Origin: Marinobacterium arenosum | Lineage (GTDB): Bacteria; Pseudomonadota; Gammaproteobacteria; Pseudomonadales; Balneatricaceae | Assembly (NCBI RefSeq): GCF_019795155.1 | Contig: NZ_JAILYN010000023.1 | Coordinates: forward strand, 1-64,000 | Direction of reading: 5' to 3' | DNA: 64,000 nucleotides | Part shown: positions 8,031 to 16,731 of the stretch, in pieces | Layout of the letters: each line of letters opens with the position of its first letter | Numbering within the stretch: the stretch's first letter is position 1 | Program-made: the position numbers and the translations under genes | The notes under the pieces: generated by a model | The model's input: only the letters and a program-made list of their open reading frames with translations | What the model was told of the DNA's origin: nothing | Databases searched by the model: none

Positions 8031-10366
8031 GCCAGCCTTACGACACCGGCTTCCTGCTGACCCGCCAGCAGCATGACCGCGCCGACGGCATCGAGTTGGC
8101 CTACTGGCTGCGTGGCGAGCAGCGTGCCTTTCAGGTGCGCATTCCCGCTCAGGAAGCGGTGTTCTTCATCCATGACCGCTCGGTCGCCAAGGCCCGCCAG
8201 TTGCTGGCCGGCCTGTCGGGCTGGCGGCTGGCCAAGGTGCAGCTCTGTGACCTGAACCGCGACGGGGTGCACGCGCTCTATAGCCGCTCATTACGGACCC
8301 AGCGCCAGGCGATCGAACGGTTGCAGCAGGGCGGCATCGCGATGATGGAGGAGGATATTCGCCATTGCGACCGCTATCTGATGGAGCGCTATATCCAGGG
8401 GGCGGTCAAGCTGGTCGGCGATCCCGCCGCGCCGCGCTTGAAGCCGACCGAGCTGGCGCCCCGTTTCCGGGTGCTGTCGATTGATATCGAAACCACCATG
8501 CGGGCCGACAAAATCCACTCCATCGCCCTTTATGCCGATGACTACCAGCGGGTGTTGATGCGTGGCAAAGGTCAGGATACCGAGCAGGTCTGCTACCTGC
8601 CGGACGAACGGGCATTGCTGCAGGCGCTGGTCGATGCGGTGGTGCGCTATGACCCGGATATCTTTATCGGCTGGAACGTGGTCGGCTTCGACTTCAGGGT
8701 GCTGGCCGAGCGTGCCAAGGCGTTGCGCCTGCCGCTGCTGCTGGGCCGAGACCGCGAGCCGCTGCAGGTTCACCAGGCCGGCAACGGCATGTGGTTCGCC
8801 CGGATGGCTGGCCGGCTGGTGCTGGACGGCATCGACACCCTGAAGGGGGCCACCTGGCAGTTCGAGAGCTTCTCGCTGGAGTATGTCAGCCGTCAGCTGC
8901 TTGAGCGCGGCAAACTGATCGACCATGTCGAGGTGCGCGGTGACGAGATCCAGCGGCTGTTTCGCGAGGACAAGCCGGCGCTGGCCCGCTATAACCTGGA
9001 GGACTGCAAGCTGGTCTGGGATATCTTCGACAAGGCTCAGCTGCTGGACTACCTGATCGAGCGGACCCGGTTGACCGGCTTGGCGCTGGACAAGGTTGGC
9101 GGCTCGGCGGCGGCGTTCGACAACCAGTACCTGCCGCCGCTGCACCGCAGCGGCTACGTGGCACCGGAATACGCCTCCGGCCAGTCCGGCCTGTCGGCGC
9201 CGGGCGGCTACGTGATGGACTCGCGGCCGGGGCTCTACCGTCAGGTATTGGTGCTGGACTTCAAAAGCCTGTACCCGAGCATCATCCAGACCTTCATGAT
9301 CGACCCGATGGGGATGGCGGAGGGCTTGCGCGAGGGCGCCGCTCCGGACGACCTGGTACCCGGTTTCAACCACGCGATCTTCTCGCGCAGCCGTACCATC
9401 CTGCCCGGCTTGATCGCCCGGCTCTGGCAGGCCCGCGATCGCGCCAAGCGGGCCGGCAACGCGCCACTGTCGCAGGCGATCAAGATCATCATGAACAGCT
9501 TCTACGGGGTGCTCGGCTCCAACGTCTGTCGCTTCTTCGACCAGCGGCTGTCCAGCTCGATCACCCTGCGCGGCCACGAGATCCTGACCCGCACCCGCGA
9601 CGAGATCGAACGCCGGTTCGGCTACACCGTGATCTACGGCGATACCGACTCGGTGTTCATCTGGCTCGGCGATGAGTTTCCGGACGAGCAGGCCGACAGC
9701 CGTGGCGCCGAGCTGGCGGCCTACCTGAACGACTGGTGGCGCGAGCAGCTGCAGCAGCGCTTCCAGCTCGACAGCCGGCTGGAGATCGAATACGAAACCC
9801 ACTACAGCCGCTTCCTGATGCCGACCATGCGCCACTCGGAGAAGGGCACCAAGAAACGCTACGCCGGCCTCAAGCGGGCGCCGGACGGCAGCAGCAAGAT
9901 GGTGTTCAAGGGGCTGGAGAACGTCCGCACCGACTGGAGCGCGGTGGCCCGCCAGCTGCAGGAGCAGCTCTACGAGCGGATCTTCCGCGGCCAGCCCTGG
10001 CGGCAACTGCTGATCGATACCGTCAACCGGGTCCGCGCCGGCGAGCTGGACGACCAGCTGGTCTACCGCAAGCGGCTGCGCCAGCCGGTCGCCGCCTACA
10101 CCCGCAACCGGCCGCCCCATGTGCAGGCCGCCGAGAAAGCCGAGCGCGAAGCCGACAAGCGCGGCCTGCCGGCGCCTTACGGGCCGGGCCAGCATGTCGA
10201 GTACCTGATTACCGTCAACGGTGCCGAACCGGTCGATTACCGGCAGTCACCGATCGACTACCAGCATTATATCGACAAGCAGCTCAAGCCGGTCGCCGAT
10301 ACCATCCTGCAGTTCCTCGATACCGACTTCGACAGCCTGATCGAACCGCAGATCGGGCTTTTTTAG
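8027..10366 (+). CDS. polB: DNA polymerase II (family B)
   Basis: The 779-residue product, starting at the GTG of the GTGA overlap with the previous gene, matches PolB of enterics (about 780 residues). The 3'-5' exonuclease motif reads SIDIET with Asp153 and Glu155; later come the polymerase A motif DFKSLYPS, the B motif KIIMNSFYGVLGS and the C motif YGDTDS. PolB restarts replication after damage and can bypass lesions; in Escherichia coli it is SOS-controlled. Here it is the last gene of the isoprenoid operon, with no room for its own promoter directly upstream, so it may be read with the mevalonate genes. A start further upstream, inside the decarboxylase gene, was rejected because the residues there are a frame shadow. 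Confidence 0.95.
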   Translation: MSQPYDTGFLLTRQQHDRADGIELAYWLRGEQRAFQVRIPAQEAVFFIHDRSVAKARQLLAGLSGWRLAKVQLCDLNRDGVHALYSRSLRTQRQAIERLQQGGIAMMEEDIRHCDRYLMERYIQGAVKLVGDPAAPRLKPTELAPRFRVLSIDIETTMRADKIHSIALYADDYQRVLMRGKGQDTEQVCYLPDERALLQALVDAVVRYDPDIFIGWNVVGFDFRVLAERAKALRLPLLLGRDREPLQVHQAGNGMWFARMAGRLVLDGIDTLKGATWQFESFSLEYVSRQLLERGKLIDHVEVRGDEIQRLFREDKPALARYNLEDCKLVWDIFDKAQLLDYLIERTRLTGLALDKVGGSAAAFDNQYLPPLHRSGYVAPEYASGQSGLSAPGGYVMDSRPGLYRQVLVLDFKSLYPSIIQTFMIDPMGMAEGLREGAAPDDLVPGFNHAIFSRSRTILPGLIARLWQARDRAKRAGNAPLSQAIKIIMNSFYGVLGSNVCRFFDQRLSSSITLRGHEILTRTRDEIERRFGYTVIYGDTDSVFIWLGDEFPDEQADSRGAELAAYLNDWWREQLQQRFQLDSRLEIEYETHYSRFLMPTMRHSEKGTKKRYAGLKRAPDGSSKMVFKGLENVRTDWSAVARQLQEQLYERIFRGQPWRQLLIDTVNRVRAGELDDQLVYRKRLRQPVAAYTRNRPPHVQAAEKAEREADKRGLPAPYGPGQHVEYLITVNGAEPVDYRQSPIDYQHYIDKQLKPVADTILQFLDTDFDSLIEPQIGLF

Positions 10367-10531
10367 TTGCAGCGGGTTACGCGCCCTGAGTATCAGGCTT
10401 CAAGTGAGTCGTAGCAGCCCGCTCTGAGGGCGACATCCGCCTTGTGGCGCAATTAATGCTGGCTTCTCTGCGGTTATATTAGAAGTGGCCGCGGCTGAAG
10501 TCGCGTCTACAAGAGACATATCTTAATAAAT

Positions 10532-10555
10532 GAAGCCCGGCAGTTGCCGGGCTTC
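10532..10555 (-). terminator. Intrinsic terminator downstream of the YeiH-like gene
   Basis: A perfect 10-bp stem (10532-10541 with 10546-10555) with a four-base loop is followed, reading on the minus strand, by a T-rich run (ATTTATTAAG). It lies about 46 bases past the stop of the exporter gene. On the plus strand the hairpin is followed by GGGGG, so it is a poor terminator for polB. Confidence 0.75.
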
Positions 10556-10601
10556 GGGGGCTTTGATCAAGAATTGGGCGCGCTACCCAAGCGGTGATCG
10601 A

Positions 10602-11585
10602 TCAAACCGGGATCAGCCACTGGTTCAGGTAGAAACCGCCGACGATCAGCAGCAGGAACAGGATCAGCGACAGGATCAGCGGCTTGCTGCCGGCCTGGCG
10701 GATGGTCTTCCACTGGGTCTGGGTGCCCAGCGCCGCCATGGCGATCGCCAGGCTGAACTGGCTGGCCATCTGCAGGCTGCCGAGCAGTTCGGTCGGCAGC
10801 GCCACCAGGCTGTTGATACCGGCGGCGGCGATAAAGCCGAACACGAACCAGGGGATGGTGATCTTGCCGCCGGCTGCTTCGCCGCTGCGGCGGGTCAGCA
10901 CGGTGCTCAGCATCAGGATGAACGGCGCCAGCATCATCACCCGGATCAACTTTACCACCACCGCATTCTGCAGCGCGCTGCCGCCGACCGCCTCGCCGGC
11001 CGCCACCGCCTGGGCTACCTCGTGCACGGTGCTGCCGATATAGATGCCGAACGCCTGCTCGCTCATGCCGGCGAACTGGTAGATCAGCGGATAGCTGAAC
11101 ATCGCCAGGGTGCCGAACAGCACTACGGTTGCCACCGCCACGGTAACGTGCTGCTGGCGCGCCTTGAGTACCGATTCGGTTGCCAGTACCGCCGCCGCGC
11201 CGCAGATCGCGCTGCCGGCCGAGGTCAGGATCGCCACGTCACGGTGCAGCTTGAAGTAGCGTACCCCGACGAAGGTACCTATGCCGAAGATCATGCTGAT
11301 CACAATTGCATCAAGCAGCAGGGCCTGCCAGCCGACCGACAGGATCTGCTGGAAGCTGAGGCTGAAGCCGAACAGGATGATGCCGGCCCGCAGCAGCTTC
11401 TGTTGGCAGAAGCGGGTAAAGGTGACTTCACGCTCGGTCGGCGTCTGCCGGTTCAGGTGGCCAAATACAATACCGATCACGATCGCCAGCGGCAGGGCGC
11501 TGAGCCCGAACTGCGCCACCGCGGGTATCTTGGCGATCAGCGTCGCCGACAGGGCGATACAGGGCAGGGCGATAAGCAGGTTCAT
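10602..11585 (-). CDS. yeiH: YeiH/UPF0324 family putative sulfate or sulfite exporter
   Basis: The 327-residue protein is highly hydrophobic with about ten membrane segments, beginning directly with a membrane helix and no signal peptide. Segments such as LALAIVIG-like helix 2, AAAVLATESV, the TVHEVAQAVAAG motif and KLIRVMMLAP are those of the YeiH family. In Escherichia coli the neighbouring YeiE regulator responds to sulfite and activates yeiH, and the family is annotated as a putative sulfate exporter; the substrate here is inferred from that. It is divergent from a LysR-type gene 102 bases away, the same arrangement as yeiE-yeiH. A terminator follows at 10532-10555. Confidence 0.88.
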   Translation of the reverse strand: MNLLIALPCIALSATLIAKIPAVAQFGLSALPLAIVIGIVFGHLNRQTPTEREVTFTRFCQQKLLRAGIILFGFSLSFQQILSVGWQALLLDAIVISMIFGIGTFVGVRYFKLHRDVAILTSAGSAICGAAAVLATESVLKARQQHVTVAVATVVLFGTLAMFSYPLIYQFAGMSEQAFGIYIGSTVHEVAQAVAAGEAVGGSALQNAVVVKLIRVMMLAPFILMLSTVLTRRSGEAAGGKITIPWFVFGFIAAAGINSLVALPTELLGSLQMASQFSLAIAMAALGTQTQWKTIRQAGSKPLILSLILFLLLIVGGFYLNQWLIPV

Positions 11586-11687
11586 AACGACAACTTCCTG
11601 AACGTTAATGGATGCGGCTATGCTCTGCTTGTTGTAGTGTTAAGTAAAATGGATCTTTTGGATAATCGTCATTAGAAAAACCGAATA

Positions 11688-12575
11688 ATGAATATCTCGT
11701 TGCGCCAATTGAAGCTGTTTGAAGCCACCGCCCGGCTGGGGCGGCTGACCGCCGCCGCCGATGAACAGGCGATCAGCCAGTCCGCCGCCAGCCAGGCGTT
11801 GAAGGAACTGGAGTCGACGCTGGATTATCCGCTGTTCCAGCGGGTCGGCCGCGAGCTGGTGCTGACCGAGGCCGGCCGCGATGCGCTGCCGAGGGTCGGC
11901 CAGATACTGCAACTGGTCGAGAGCCTGCGGGTGCCGGGCTGCGGCAGCGTCGGCGGACCGCTGCGGGTGGCCGCCAGTGTCACCATCGCCAGCTACCTGA
12001 TGCCCCGGCTGCTGGCCGACTTCTGTGAACTGCATCCCGGCGTGGTGCCGGACCTGAAGATCGCCAACACCTTCAAGGTGATCGAGGCGTTGGAGAAAGG
12101 GCGGGCCCACCTCGGCCTGATCGAGGGGCCGGCGCTGCACCGTCACTTGCAGATCATCCCCTGGCGGGAGGACCGGCTGGAGGTGTTCTGCCATCCGCAG
12201 CATCCATTGGCGCTGAGCGGCCGGCTGAGCATTGAGCAGATCCGCCAGCAGCGCTGGATATTGCGTGAGGAGGGGTCGGGTACCCGGGCGATCTTCGATG
12301 CCGCGGTGCAGAAGGTGCGGGCGCAGGTGCGGGTGACCTTCGCGCTGAACCGGCAGGAGGCGATCAAGCAATCGGTTAAGGCGGGGCTCGGGGTGGGCTG
12401 CCTGTCGCAGCTGTCGATTGCCGAGGAGGTGGCGGCCGGCGAGCTGGTGATCCTGCGCACGCCACTGGAGTTGAGCCGGCGCTTTTCGCTGGTGGCCCAA
12501 CCGTTGGATCGCAACAATGTGCTGATCCAGGCGCTTATCGATTTCCTCGGCCTACAGTGGCCGGAGACAAATTAG
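11688..12575 (+). CDS. yeiE: LysR-family transcriptional regulator, YeiE-like
   Basis: The 295-residue protein has an N-terminal winged helix-turn-helix (about residues 1-60, with the ISQSAASQALKELES recognition region) followed by a periplasmic-binding-protein-like effector domain. The effector region shows VAASVTIASYLMPRLL and AHLGLIEGPA, as in CysB/CbbR-like regulators. Divergent placement beside a yeiH-type exporter matches the YeiE/YeiH arrangement, where the regulator senses sulfite; this ligand is inferred from context. No strong Shine-Dalgarno is visible before the ATG. The shared 102-base intergenic region presumably contains the operator, but I could not pick a convincing T-N11-A box. 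Confidence 0.85.
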   Translation: MNISLRQLKLFEATARLGRLTAAADEQAISQSAASQALKELESTLDYPLFQRVGRELVLTEAGRDALPRVGQILQLVESLRVPGCGSVGGPLRVAASVTIASYLMPRLLADFCELHPGVVPDLKIANTFKVIEALEKGRAHLGLIEGPALHRHLQIIPWREDRLEVFCHPQHPLALSGRLSIEQIRQQRWILREEGSGTRAIFDAAVQKVRAQVRVTFALNRQEAIKQSVKAGLGVGCLSQLSIAEEVAAGELVILRTPLELSRRFSLVAQPLDRNNVLIQALIDFLGLQWPETN

Positions 12576-12660
12576 AACAGCAATACATGGCCACAGGTCT
12601 TTACAGAGCGGTTATTTCCGTTGTCGGGTTACGCCGGGGGGCGAAAATAAAAAAGGACAA

Positions 12661-12692
12661 CCGGGCACCGGATGAGAGCGGACGGTGCCCGG
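12661..12692 (-). terminator. Intrinsic terminator of the Cys-cluster mini-gene
   Basis: A perfect 10-bp stem (12661-12670 with 12683-12692) with a 12-base loop is followed on the minus strand by a T-rich tract (complement of 12641-12660). It lies 14 bases after the stop of the small minus-strand gene and supports that gene being a real transcription unit. Confidence 0.7.
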
Positions 12693-12705
12693 CCGAAGCT
12701 GAAAC

Positions 12706-12825
12706 TCACTCCTGCTCAGACGTCTCCGGCTGAGCCGATTCGGCCGGCTGTTCCGCCGGTTCCTGCTTTTCCTGCTTTTGTTCGTCGGCCTGCTGGCCGC
12801 CGCATGCACCGCAGCATCCACTCAT
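12706..12825 (-). CDS. 39-residue CCGACGG small protein
   Basis: A short minus-strand gene encodes 39 residues: an N-terminal cysteine cluster MSGCCGACGG with three Cys in positions 4, 5 and 8, followed by a hydrophilic tail rich in Gln, Glu, Pro and Ala. A GGAG lies upstream of the ATG, although about ten bases further away than ideal, and a strong terminator follows the stop. The clustered Cys suggests metal binding or redox chemistry, but no function can be assigned. It is convergent with the LysR gene and divergent from the CapA gene. The tail is charged and low in complexity, so the protein is probably soluble and largely unfolded outside the Cys cluster. Confidence 0.65.
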   Translation of the reverse strand: MSGCCGACGGQQADEQKQEKQEPAEQPAESAQPETSEQE

Positions 12826-12961
12826 AGCTTCTTATACTCCGTCGGTTAAGGGGAGTTGCAGAATATCTGAGGAATCAACTCAGGTACTTGATCGAAATCA
12901 GCTCCGGCGCACCTCTCTGCTTTACTTTTGGGTAGGGAGGCGGCTGTGGAGTGGAGCCTTG

Positions 12962-14209
12962 ATGAATCGACGAACACTGATCCGCTGGTTGGGCGAGGGG
13001 CTGGCACTCGGTGCAGGTTCGGGCCTTGCCATGGCCGCGACGTCGGCAGTGCAGGTCGGTAACTCGACGCAGCCGACTGACCAGCAAAGTGACTCGTCAT
13101 CTAGTAAAAGTATTCGACTGTTCCTGTGCGGCGATCTGATGACCGGCCGCGGCATCGACCAGATCCTGCCCCATCCCGGCCGGCCCAATCTCTATGAGCC
13201 CTACGTGCGTGATGCCCGCGACTATGTGGCCCTGGCCGAGGCGGCCAACGGCCCGCTCCGCAGGCCGGTCGACTTCGGCTATATCTGGGGCGATGTGCTG
13301 GCGGTGTTGGCGGAGTTCGCAGCGGATCTGCGTATCGCCAACCTGGAAACCAGCATCACCGACAGCGAGGATTACTGGCGTGGCAAGGGGATCAACTACC
13401 GCATGCATCCGGCCAACACCCGCTGCCTGACGGCGGCCTCGCTCGACTGCTGCGTGCTGGCCAACAACCACCTGCTGGACTGGGGCTATGCCGGATTGAG
13501 CGATACGCTGACGGCTCTGGCGCAGGCGGGGATCGCCCACTGTGGTGCCGGCGAAAAGTTGAGCCAGGCGCAGCAGCCGGCGGTATTCACGCTGAAAAAC
13601 GGTCATCGTGTGCTGGTGTTCAGCTTGGGAAGTGGCAGCAGCGGCATTCCGCCGGAGTGGGCGGCCAACGAACAGCGGCCGGGTGTCTGGCGGGTGACGG
13701 AGCAACCGCCGGACTGGCTGGCGTCCTTCGCCAGCCAGGCGAAGGCGATCAAGAAGCCGGGCGATATCCTGCTCTGCTCGATCCACTGGGGCGGCAACTG
13801 GGGCTATCCGATTCCTGACTACCGGCGCTGGCTGGCGCATCGGCTGATCGACCTGGCCGGGGTGGATATTGTGCACGGCCATTCATCTCATCACCCGCTG
13901 GGTATCGAACGCTACCGCGACCGGTTGATCCTCTATGGCTGCGGCGACCTGCTGAACGACTACGAGGGGATTGGCGGGCATCGCCAGTTTCGCAGCGATC
14001 TGGCGCTGCTCTATCTGGTCGATCTCGATGCCGCGAGCGGGCGGTTGCAGGGATTGATGATGGTGCCGATGCAGATCCGCCGCATGCAGCTGCGCCATGC
14101 CCGGCCGAGGGATGCCCGCTGGCTGCGGGATACCCTGGACAGGGAGAGCCGCAAGCTGGACTCTGGGGTACGGCTGGGGCCTGATGACCGGTTGATGCTC
14201 GAGTGTTAG
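12962..14209 (+). CDS. CapA-like protein (PGA_cap metallophosphatase-type fold), likely exported by Tat
   Basis: The 415-residue protein belongs to the CapA/poly-gamma-glutamate biosynthesis family. Signature segments are CGDLMTGRGIDQ near the start of the domain, RIANLETSIT, LANNHLLDWG, SIHWGGNWGY and GHSSHHPLG, which supply the Asp, Asn and His residues of the metallophosphatase-like core. The N-terminus NRRTLIRWLGEG followed by an Ala-rich stretch looks like a twin-arginine signal, implying periplasmic location. The ATG at 12962 is one codon after a TTG and is preceded by GGAGTGGAG. No other capsule or polyglutamate genes (CapB, CapC) are nearby, so a role in making poly-gamma-glutamate is doubtful; an envelope hydrolase role is as likely. 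Confidence 0.82.
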   Translation: MNRRTLIRWLGEGLALGAGSGLAMAATSAVQVGNSTQPTDQQSDSSSSKSIRLFLCGDLMTGRGIDQILPHPGRPNLYEPYVRDARDYVALAEAANGPLRRPVDFGYIWGDVLAVLAEFAADLRIANLETSITDSEDYWRGKGINYRMHPANTRCLTAASLDCCVLANNHLLDWGYAGLSDTLTALAQAGIAHCGAGEKLSQAQQPAVFTLKNGHRVLVFSLGSGSSGIPPEWAANEQRPGVWRVTEQPPDWLASFASQAKAIKKPGDILLCSIHWGGNWGYPIPDYRRWLAHRLIDLAGVDIVHGHSSHHPLGIERYRDRLILYGCGDLLNDYEGIGGHRQFRSDLALLYLVDLDAASGRLQGLMMVPMQIRRMQLRHARPRDARWLRDTLDRESRKLDSGVRLGPDDRLMLEC

Positions 14210-14241
14210 CGACGTTCGCGGCAGGATAGGGCACAACCCGC

Positions 14242-15063
14242 TTAGCCAGACTTCTGCCAGATGGCGACAGAGTCGGGGTGGGGCAGTAACGGCCAGTCGC
14301 CCGGCGGCAGCTGCTCATGGGCGCCGACCACCAGGTAACCGCCGCACCGTAGCCGGTCGCAGATCCGGGTCAGTACCGCCTGCTGCAGCTCGGTATCGAA
14401 GTAGGTGAGGGCCTGATTGCGGCAGCAGATCAGTTCGAAGCGATCATCCGGCTGCTCGTTGCGGATATCCTGCTGCCGGAATTCGACACTGTTTCTGTAG
14501 CGCTCCTTGAGCCGGTAGTGAGAGCCCTCCTTCCGGAAGCCCCGCTCGACGAAATCGGCCGGTAGCTCCTTCAGGCTGCTGCCGCTGTACCGGGCATCGC
14601 GGGCGCGCTGCAGGAACAGCGCGTTGCGGTCGCTGGCGATGATCTGCAACCGGATGGGCGTGGACAGCGAGGGCAGCACTTGGCAGTGCCAGATCAGGCT
14701 CAGCGTATAGGGCTCGTCGCCGCTGCAGCAACCGAGGCTCCAGCAGTGAATCGATCGGCGGCCCGCCGCCGTTGCCCGGCTGGCCAGCTCGGGCAGCAAC
14801 CGCTGGCCGATCAGCTGGAAGATCCGCCGGTCACGATAGAAGTGGGTGACCGAGATATCGCAGCAGCGATCCAGCTGCGGCCACTCCTGCGGATGTTGCT
14901 GCAGGTAACGGCGATAAGCGTCGAGATCGTCCAGCCCCAGCGCTGTCAGCCGTAGTTGCAGTCGTCGGCAGACCTGGCGGCGCACCTTGCGAAAGCCCCG
15001 CCAGCGATAGTGCAGCCGGGGCAGGCTCCATTGCAGGAAGTCGATGCAGGCGCGGTCGTTCAT
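14242..15063 (-). CDS. CheR-type chemoreceptor methyltransferase, orphan
   Basis: The 273-residue protein is a full-length CheR: an N-terminal helical domain (about 1-75) and an S-adenosylmethionine-dependent methyltransferase domain. The SAM-binding loop reads LGCCSGDEPYTLSL, close to the family's GC(S)SGEEPYS, and SVTHFYRD and the ICCRNQALTYF segment are also typical. It would methylate glutamates of chemoreceptors. No chemoreceptor, CheB, CheA or CheW gene lies in the window, so it is an orphan. It converges on the CapA gene with only 32 bases between stops. The second Cys of GCCSG and the Asp in SGDEP are departures from the usual consensus but should not abolish SAM binding. Confidence 0.88.
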   Translation of the reverse strand: MNDRACIDFLQWSLPRLHYRWRGFRKVRRQVCRRLQLRLTALGLDDLDAYRRYLQQHPQEWPQLDRCCDISVTHFYRDRRIFQLIGQRLLPELASRATAAGRRSIHCWSLGCCSGDEPYTLSLIWHCQVLPSLSTPIRLQIIASDRNALFLQRARDARYSGSSLKELPADFVERGFRKEGSHYRLKERYRNSVEFRQQDIRNEQPDDRFELICCRNQALTYFDTELQQAVLTRICDRLRCGGYLVVGAHEQLPPGDWPLLPHPDSVAIWQKSG

Positions 15064-15233
15064 GGTTGGCTCGTCACTGTCTCAATCAGCCTGAGCATAG
15101 TCGTTGCCGGAGGGCTGCGAGTAAGGACCGCTGTCCTTCGGTAGATCAGGGCTCCTCTATAGTTAGGGAAGCGATCGGGTTTAACCGGGCCGTACCGACC
15201 GCCAACGAGTTTTTCGAGTAGAAGGAGGTCGAT

Positions 15234-15728
15234 ATGATCCGCTGTAACAGGTCGCTGTTGGCGGCGGCTGTACTGACGCTGCTGTGTTTGCCGGGAATGT
15301 CGCAGATCGCCCGGGCGCAGGATGACGCCTCGCAAGTCCAGCCCACACTCTATCAACGGCTGGGGGGGCTGATGCCGATCTCGGTGGTGGTCAGCGATTT
15401 CATTGACGCGCTGGTGCCCGACCCGATGCTGAATGCCAATCCCGCCATCGACGAGGCGCGCCAGCAGGTGCCGGCCGCTTACCTGAAATACCATGTCACC
15501 GCGCTGGTCTGTCAGGTGACCGCCGGCCCCTGTCAGTATCATGGACGCACGATGAAAGAGTCGCACAGCCATCTGCAGATCACCGACAGCGAGTGGCAGC
15601 GGATGGTGGTGATCTTCACGGAGACGCTGGCCCGGCACCAGGTACCGGAACGGGAAACCGCCGAACTGCTGGAGATCATCGAGTCGACCCGGGCGGATAT
15701 CGTGATGCCGATGGAGAGCGGCGGCTAG
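15234..15728 (+). CDS. Exported group 1 truncated haemoglobin-like protein
   Basis: The 164-residue protein has a cleavable Sec signal (residues 1-28, ending in ARAQ) followed by a short globin domain starting LYQRLGG, the N-terminal motif of group 1 truncated haemoglobins. The KYHVTALVCQVTAGP and YHGRTMKESHSHLQI segments correspond to the E and F helix regions, with a candidate proximal His in ESHSHL. Most truncated globins are cytoplasmic, so the leader points to a periplasmic haem protein, perhaps for oxygen, nitric oxide or redox handling. A strong AAGGAGG ribosome site precedes the ATG. It stands alone between CheR (divergent) and a DMT transporter. The extra Cys pair in the middle could form a disulfide in the periplasm. 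Confidence 0.8.
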   Translation: MIRCNRSLLAAAVLTLLCLPGMSQIARAQDDASQVQPTLYQRLGGLMPISVVVSDFIDALVPDPMLNANPAIDEARQQVPAAYLKYHVTALVCQVTAGPCQYHGRTMKESHSHLQITDSEWQRMVVIFTETLARHQVPERETAELLEIIESTRADIVMPMESGG

Positions 15729-15792
15729 TGCGGTAGACGCAGGTCGTCCGCCGGCTATCGGATGCCGAACCATCGGAGCATGGAATCACAGG

Positions 15793-16701
15793 ATGCCTGA
15801 AACCCGCCCGCCTTCGCTGATTAAAACCGCGCTGCTGACCAGCTGCGCCCTGATCGCCTTCGCCGCCAACTCCGTGCTCTGCCGGTTGGCATTGGAGCAA
15901 CCGATCATCGATGCGGCGAGCTTCACGGTGATCCGGCTGCTGTCGGGCTGCCTCAGTCTGGCGTTGATCGTGCTGCTGGGTGCTAAGCGCGATCGGCGCA
16001 ATCGACGCCAACCGTTGCTTGCCGGCGGCAGTTGGCGTGCGTCATCGATGCTGTTTCTTTATGCGGTCACTTTTTCGTTTGCCTATATCAGCCTGGATAC
16101 CGGCACCGGTGCGCTGGTGCTGTTCGGTGCCGTGCAGGTCAGCATGATCCTGATCAGTTTGAGTACCGGCAATCGGTTGCACTACTCGGAGTGGCTCGGC
16201 GTGCTGATCGCCTTTGCCGGCTTCGTCCATCTGATGCTGCCCAGTGCCAGCCGGCCGTCGCCAATCGGTTTCCTGCTGATGGTCCTGGCCGGTACCGCCT
16301 GGGGCGTCTATACACTGGTCGGACGTGGTTCGACCCGCCCGCTGGCCGATACCGCCGCAAACTTCATCCGTACCCTGCCGTTTGTCGCGATCCTGGCGCT
16401 GGTGGCCGTGATACAGCTGCAGCTTTCGCTGAAAGGCGTACTGCTGGCGGCCGTCTCGGGTGCGCTGGCGTCTGCCATCGGTTACATCATCTGGTACAGC
16501 GCGTTGGCCGGACTGTCCGCTACCCAGGCGGCGGTGGTGCAACTGCTGGTGCCGGTGATCGCCGCGCTGGGCGGCGTGATCTTTGCCGGCGAGCAGATCT
16601 CGCTACGGCTGGTGTTCTCTGCGATGATGATTCTGGGCGGTATCCTGATCGTGGTACTGGGGCGCTACTATCTGGTACGGCGCACTACGTCCAGGACATA
16701 G
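15793..16701 (+). CDS. DMT-superfamily (EamA) transporter
   Basis: The 302-residue protein shows about ten membrane segments arranged as two EamA repeats, the layout of 10-TMS drug/metabolite exporters. The first repeat contains the typical FTVIRLLSG and FAYISLDTGTGALV segments; the second contains SAIGYIIWYSAL and LVPVIAALGGVIFAGE, close to the family's conserved tail. Exported substrate cannot be predicted from sequence. The gene is 64 bases after the globin gene and 30 bases before a secreted hydrolase, all in the same direction, so the three may share a transcript, though no functional link is obvious. The start at 15793 follows a GGAGCATGGAATCACAGG leader with an acceptable ribosome site. 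Confidence 0.88.
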   Translation: MPETRPPSLIKTALLTSCALIAFAANSVLCRLALEQPIIDAASFTVIRLLSGCLSLALIVLLGAKRDRRNRRQPLLAGGSWRASSMLFLYAVTFSFAYISLDTGTGALVLFGAVQVSMILISLSTGNRLHYSEWLGVLIAFAGFVHLMLPSASRPSPIGFLLMVLAGTAWGVYTLVGRGSTRPLADTAANFIRTLPFVAILALVAVIQLQLSLKGVLLAAVSGALASAIGYIIWYSALAGLSATQAAVVQLLVPVIAALGGVIFAGEQISLRLVFSAMMILGGILIVVLGRYYLVRRTTSRT

Positions 16702-16731
16702 GGGCCGTCTGGCGACTGTGGAGAGGCTTCA

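Noticed and set aside
10530-11675. Long plus-strand frame opposite the YeiH-like gene
   Set aside because: Its sequence is the antisense shadow of a membrane protein, rich in Gln, Asp and Arg, without domain features.
12612-12821. 69-codon minus-strand frame over the Cys-cluster mini-gene
   Set aside because: It is a different frame from the small Cys-cluster gene, passes through that gene's terminator hairpin and has Arg/Ser-rich shadow composition.
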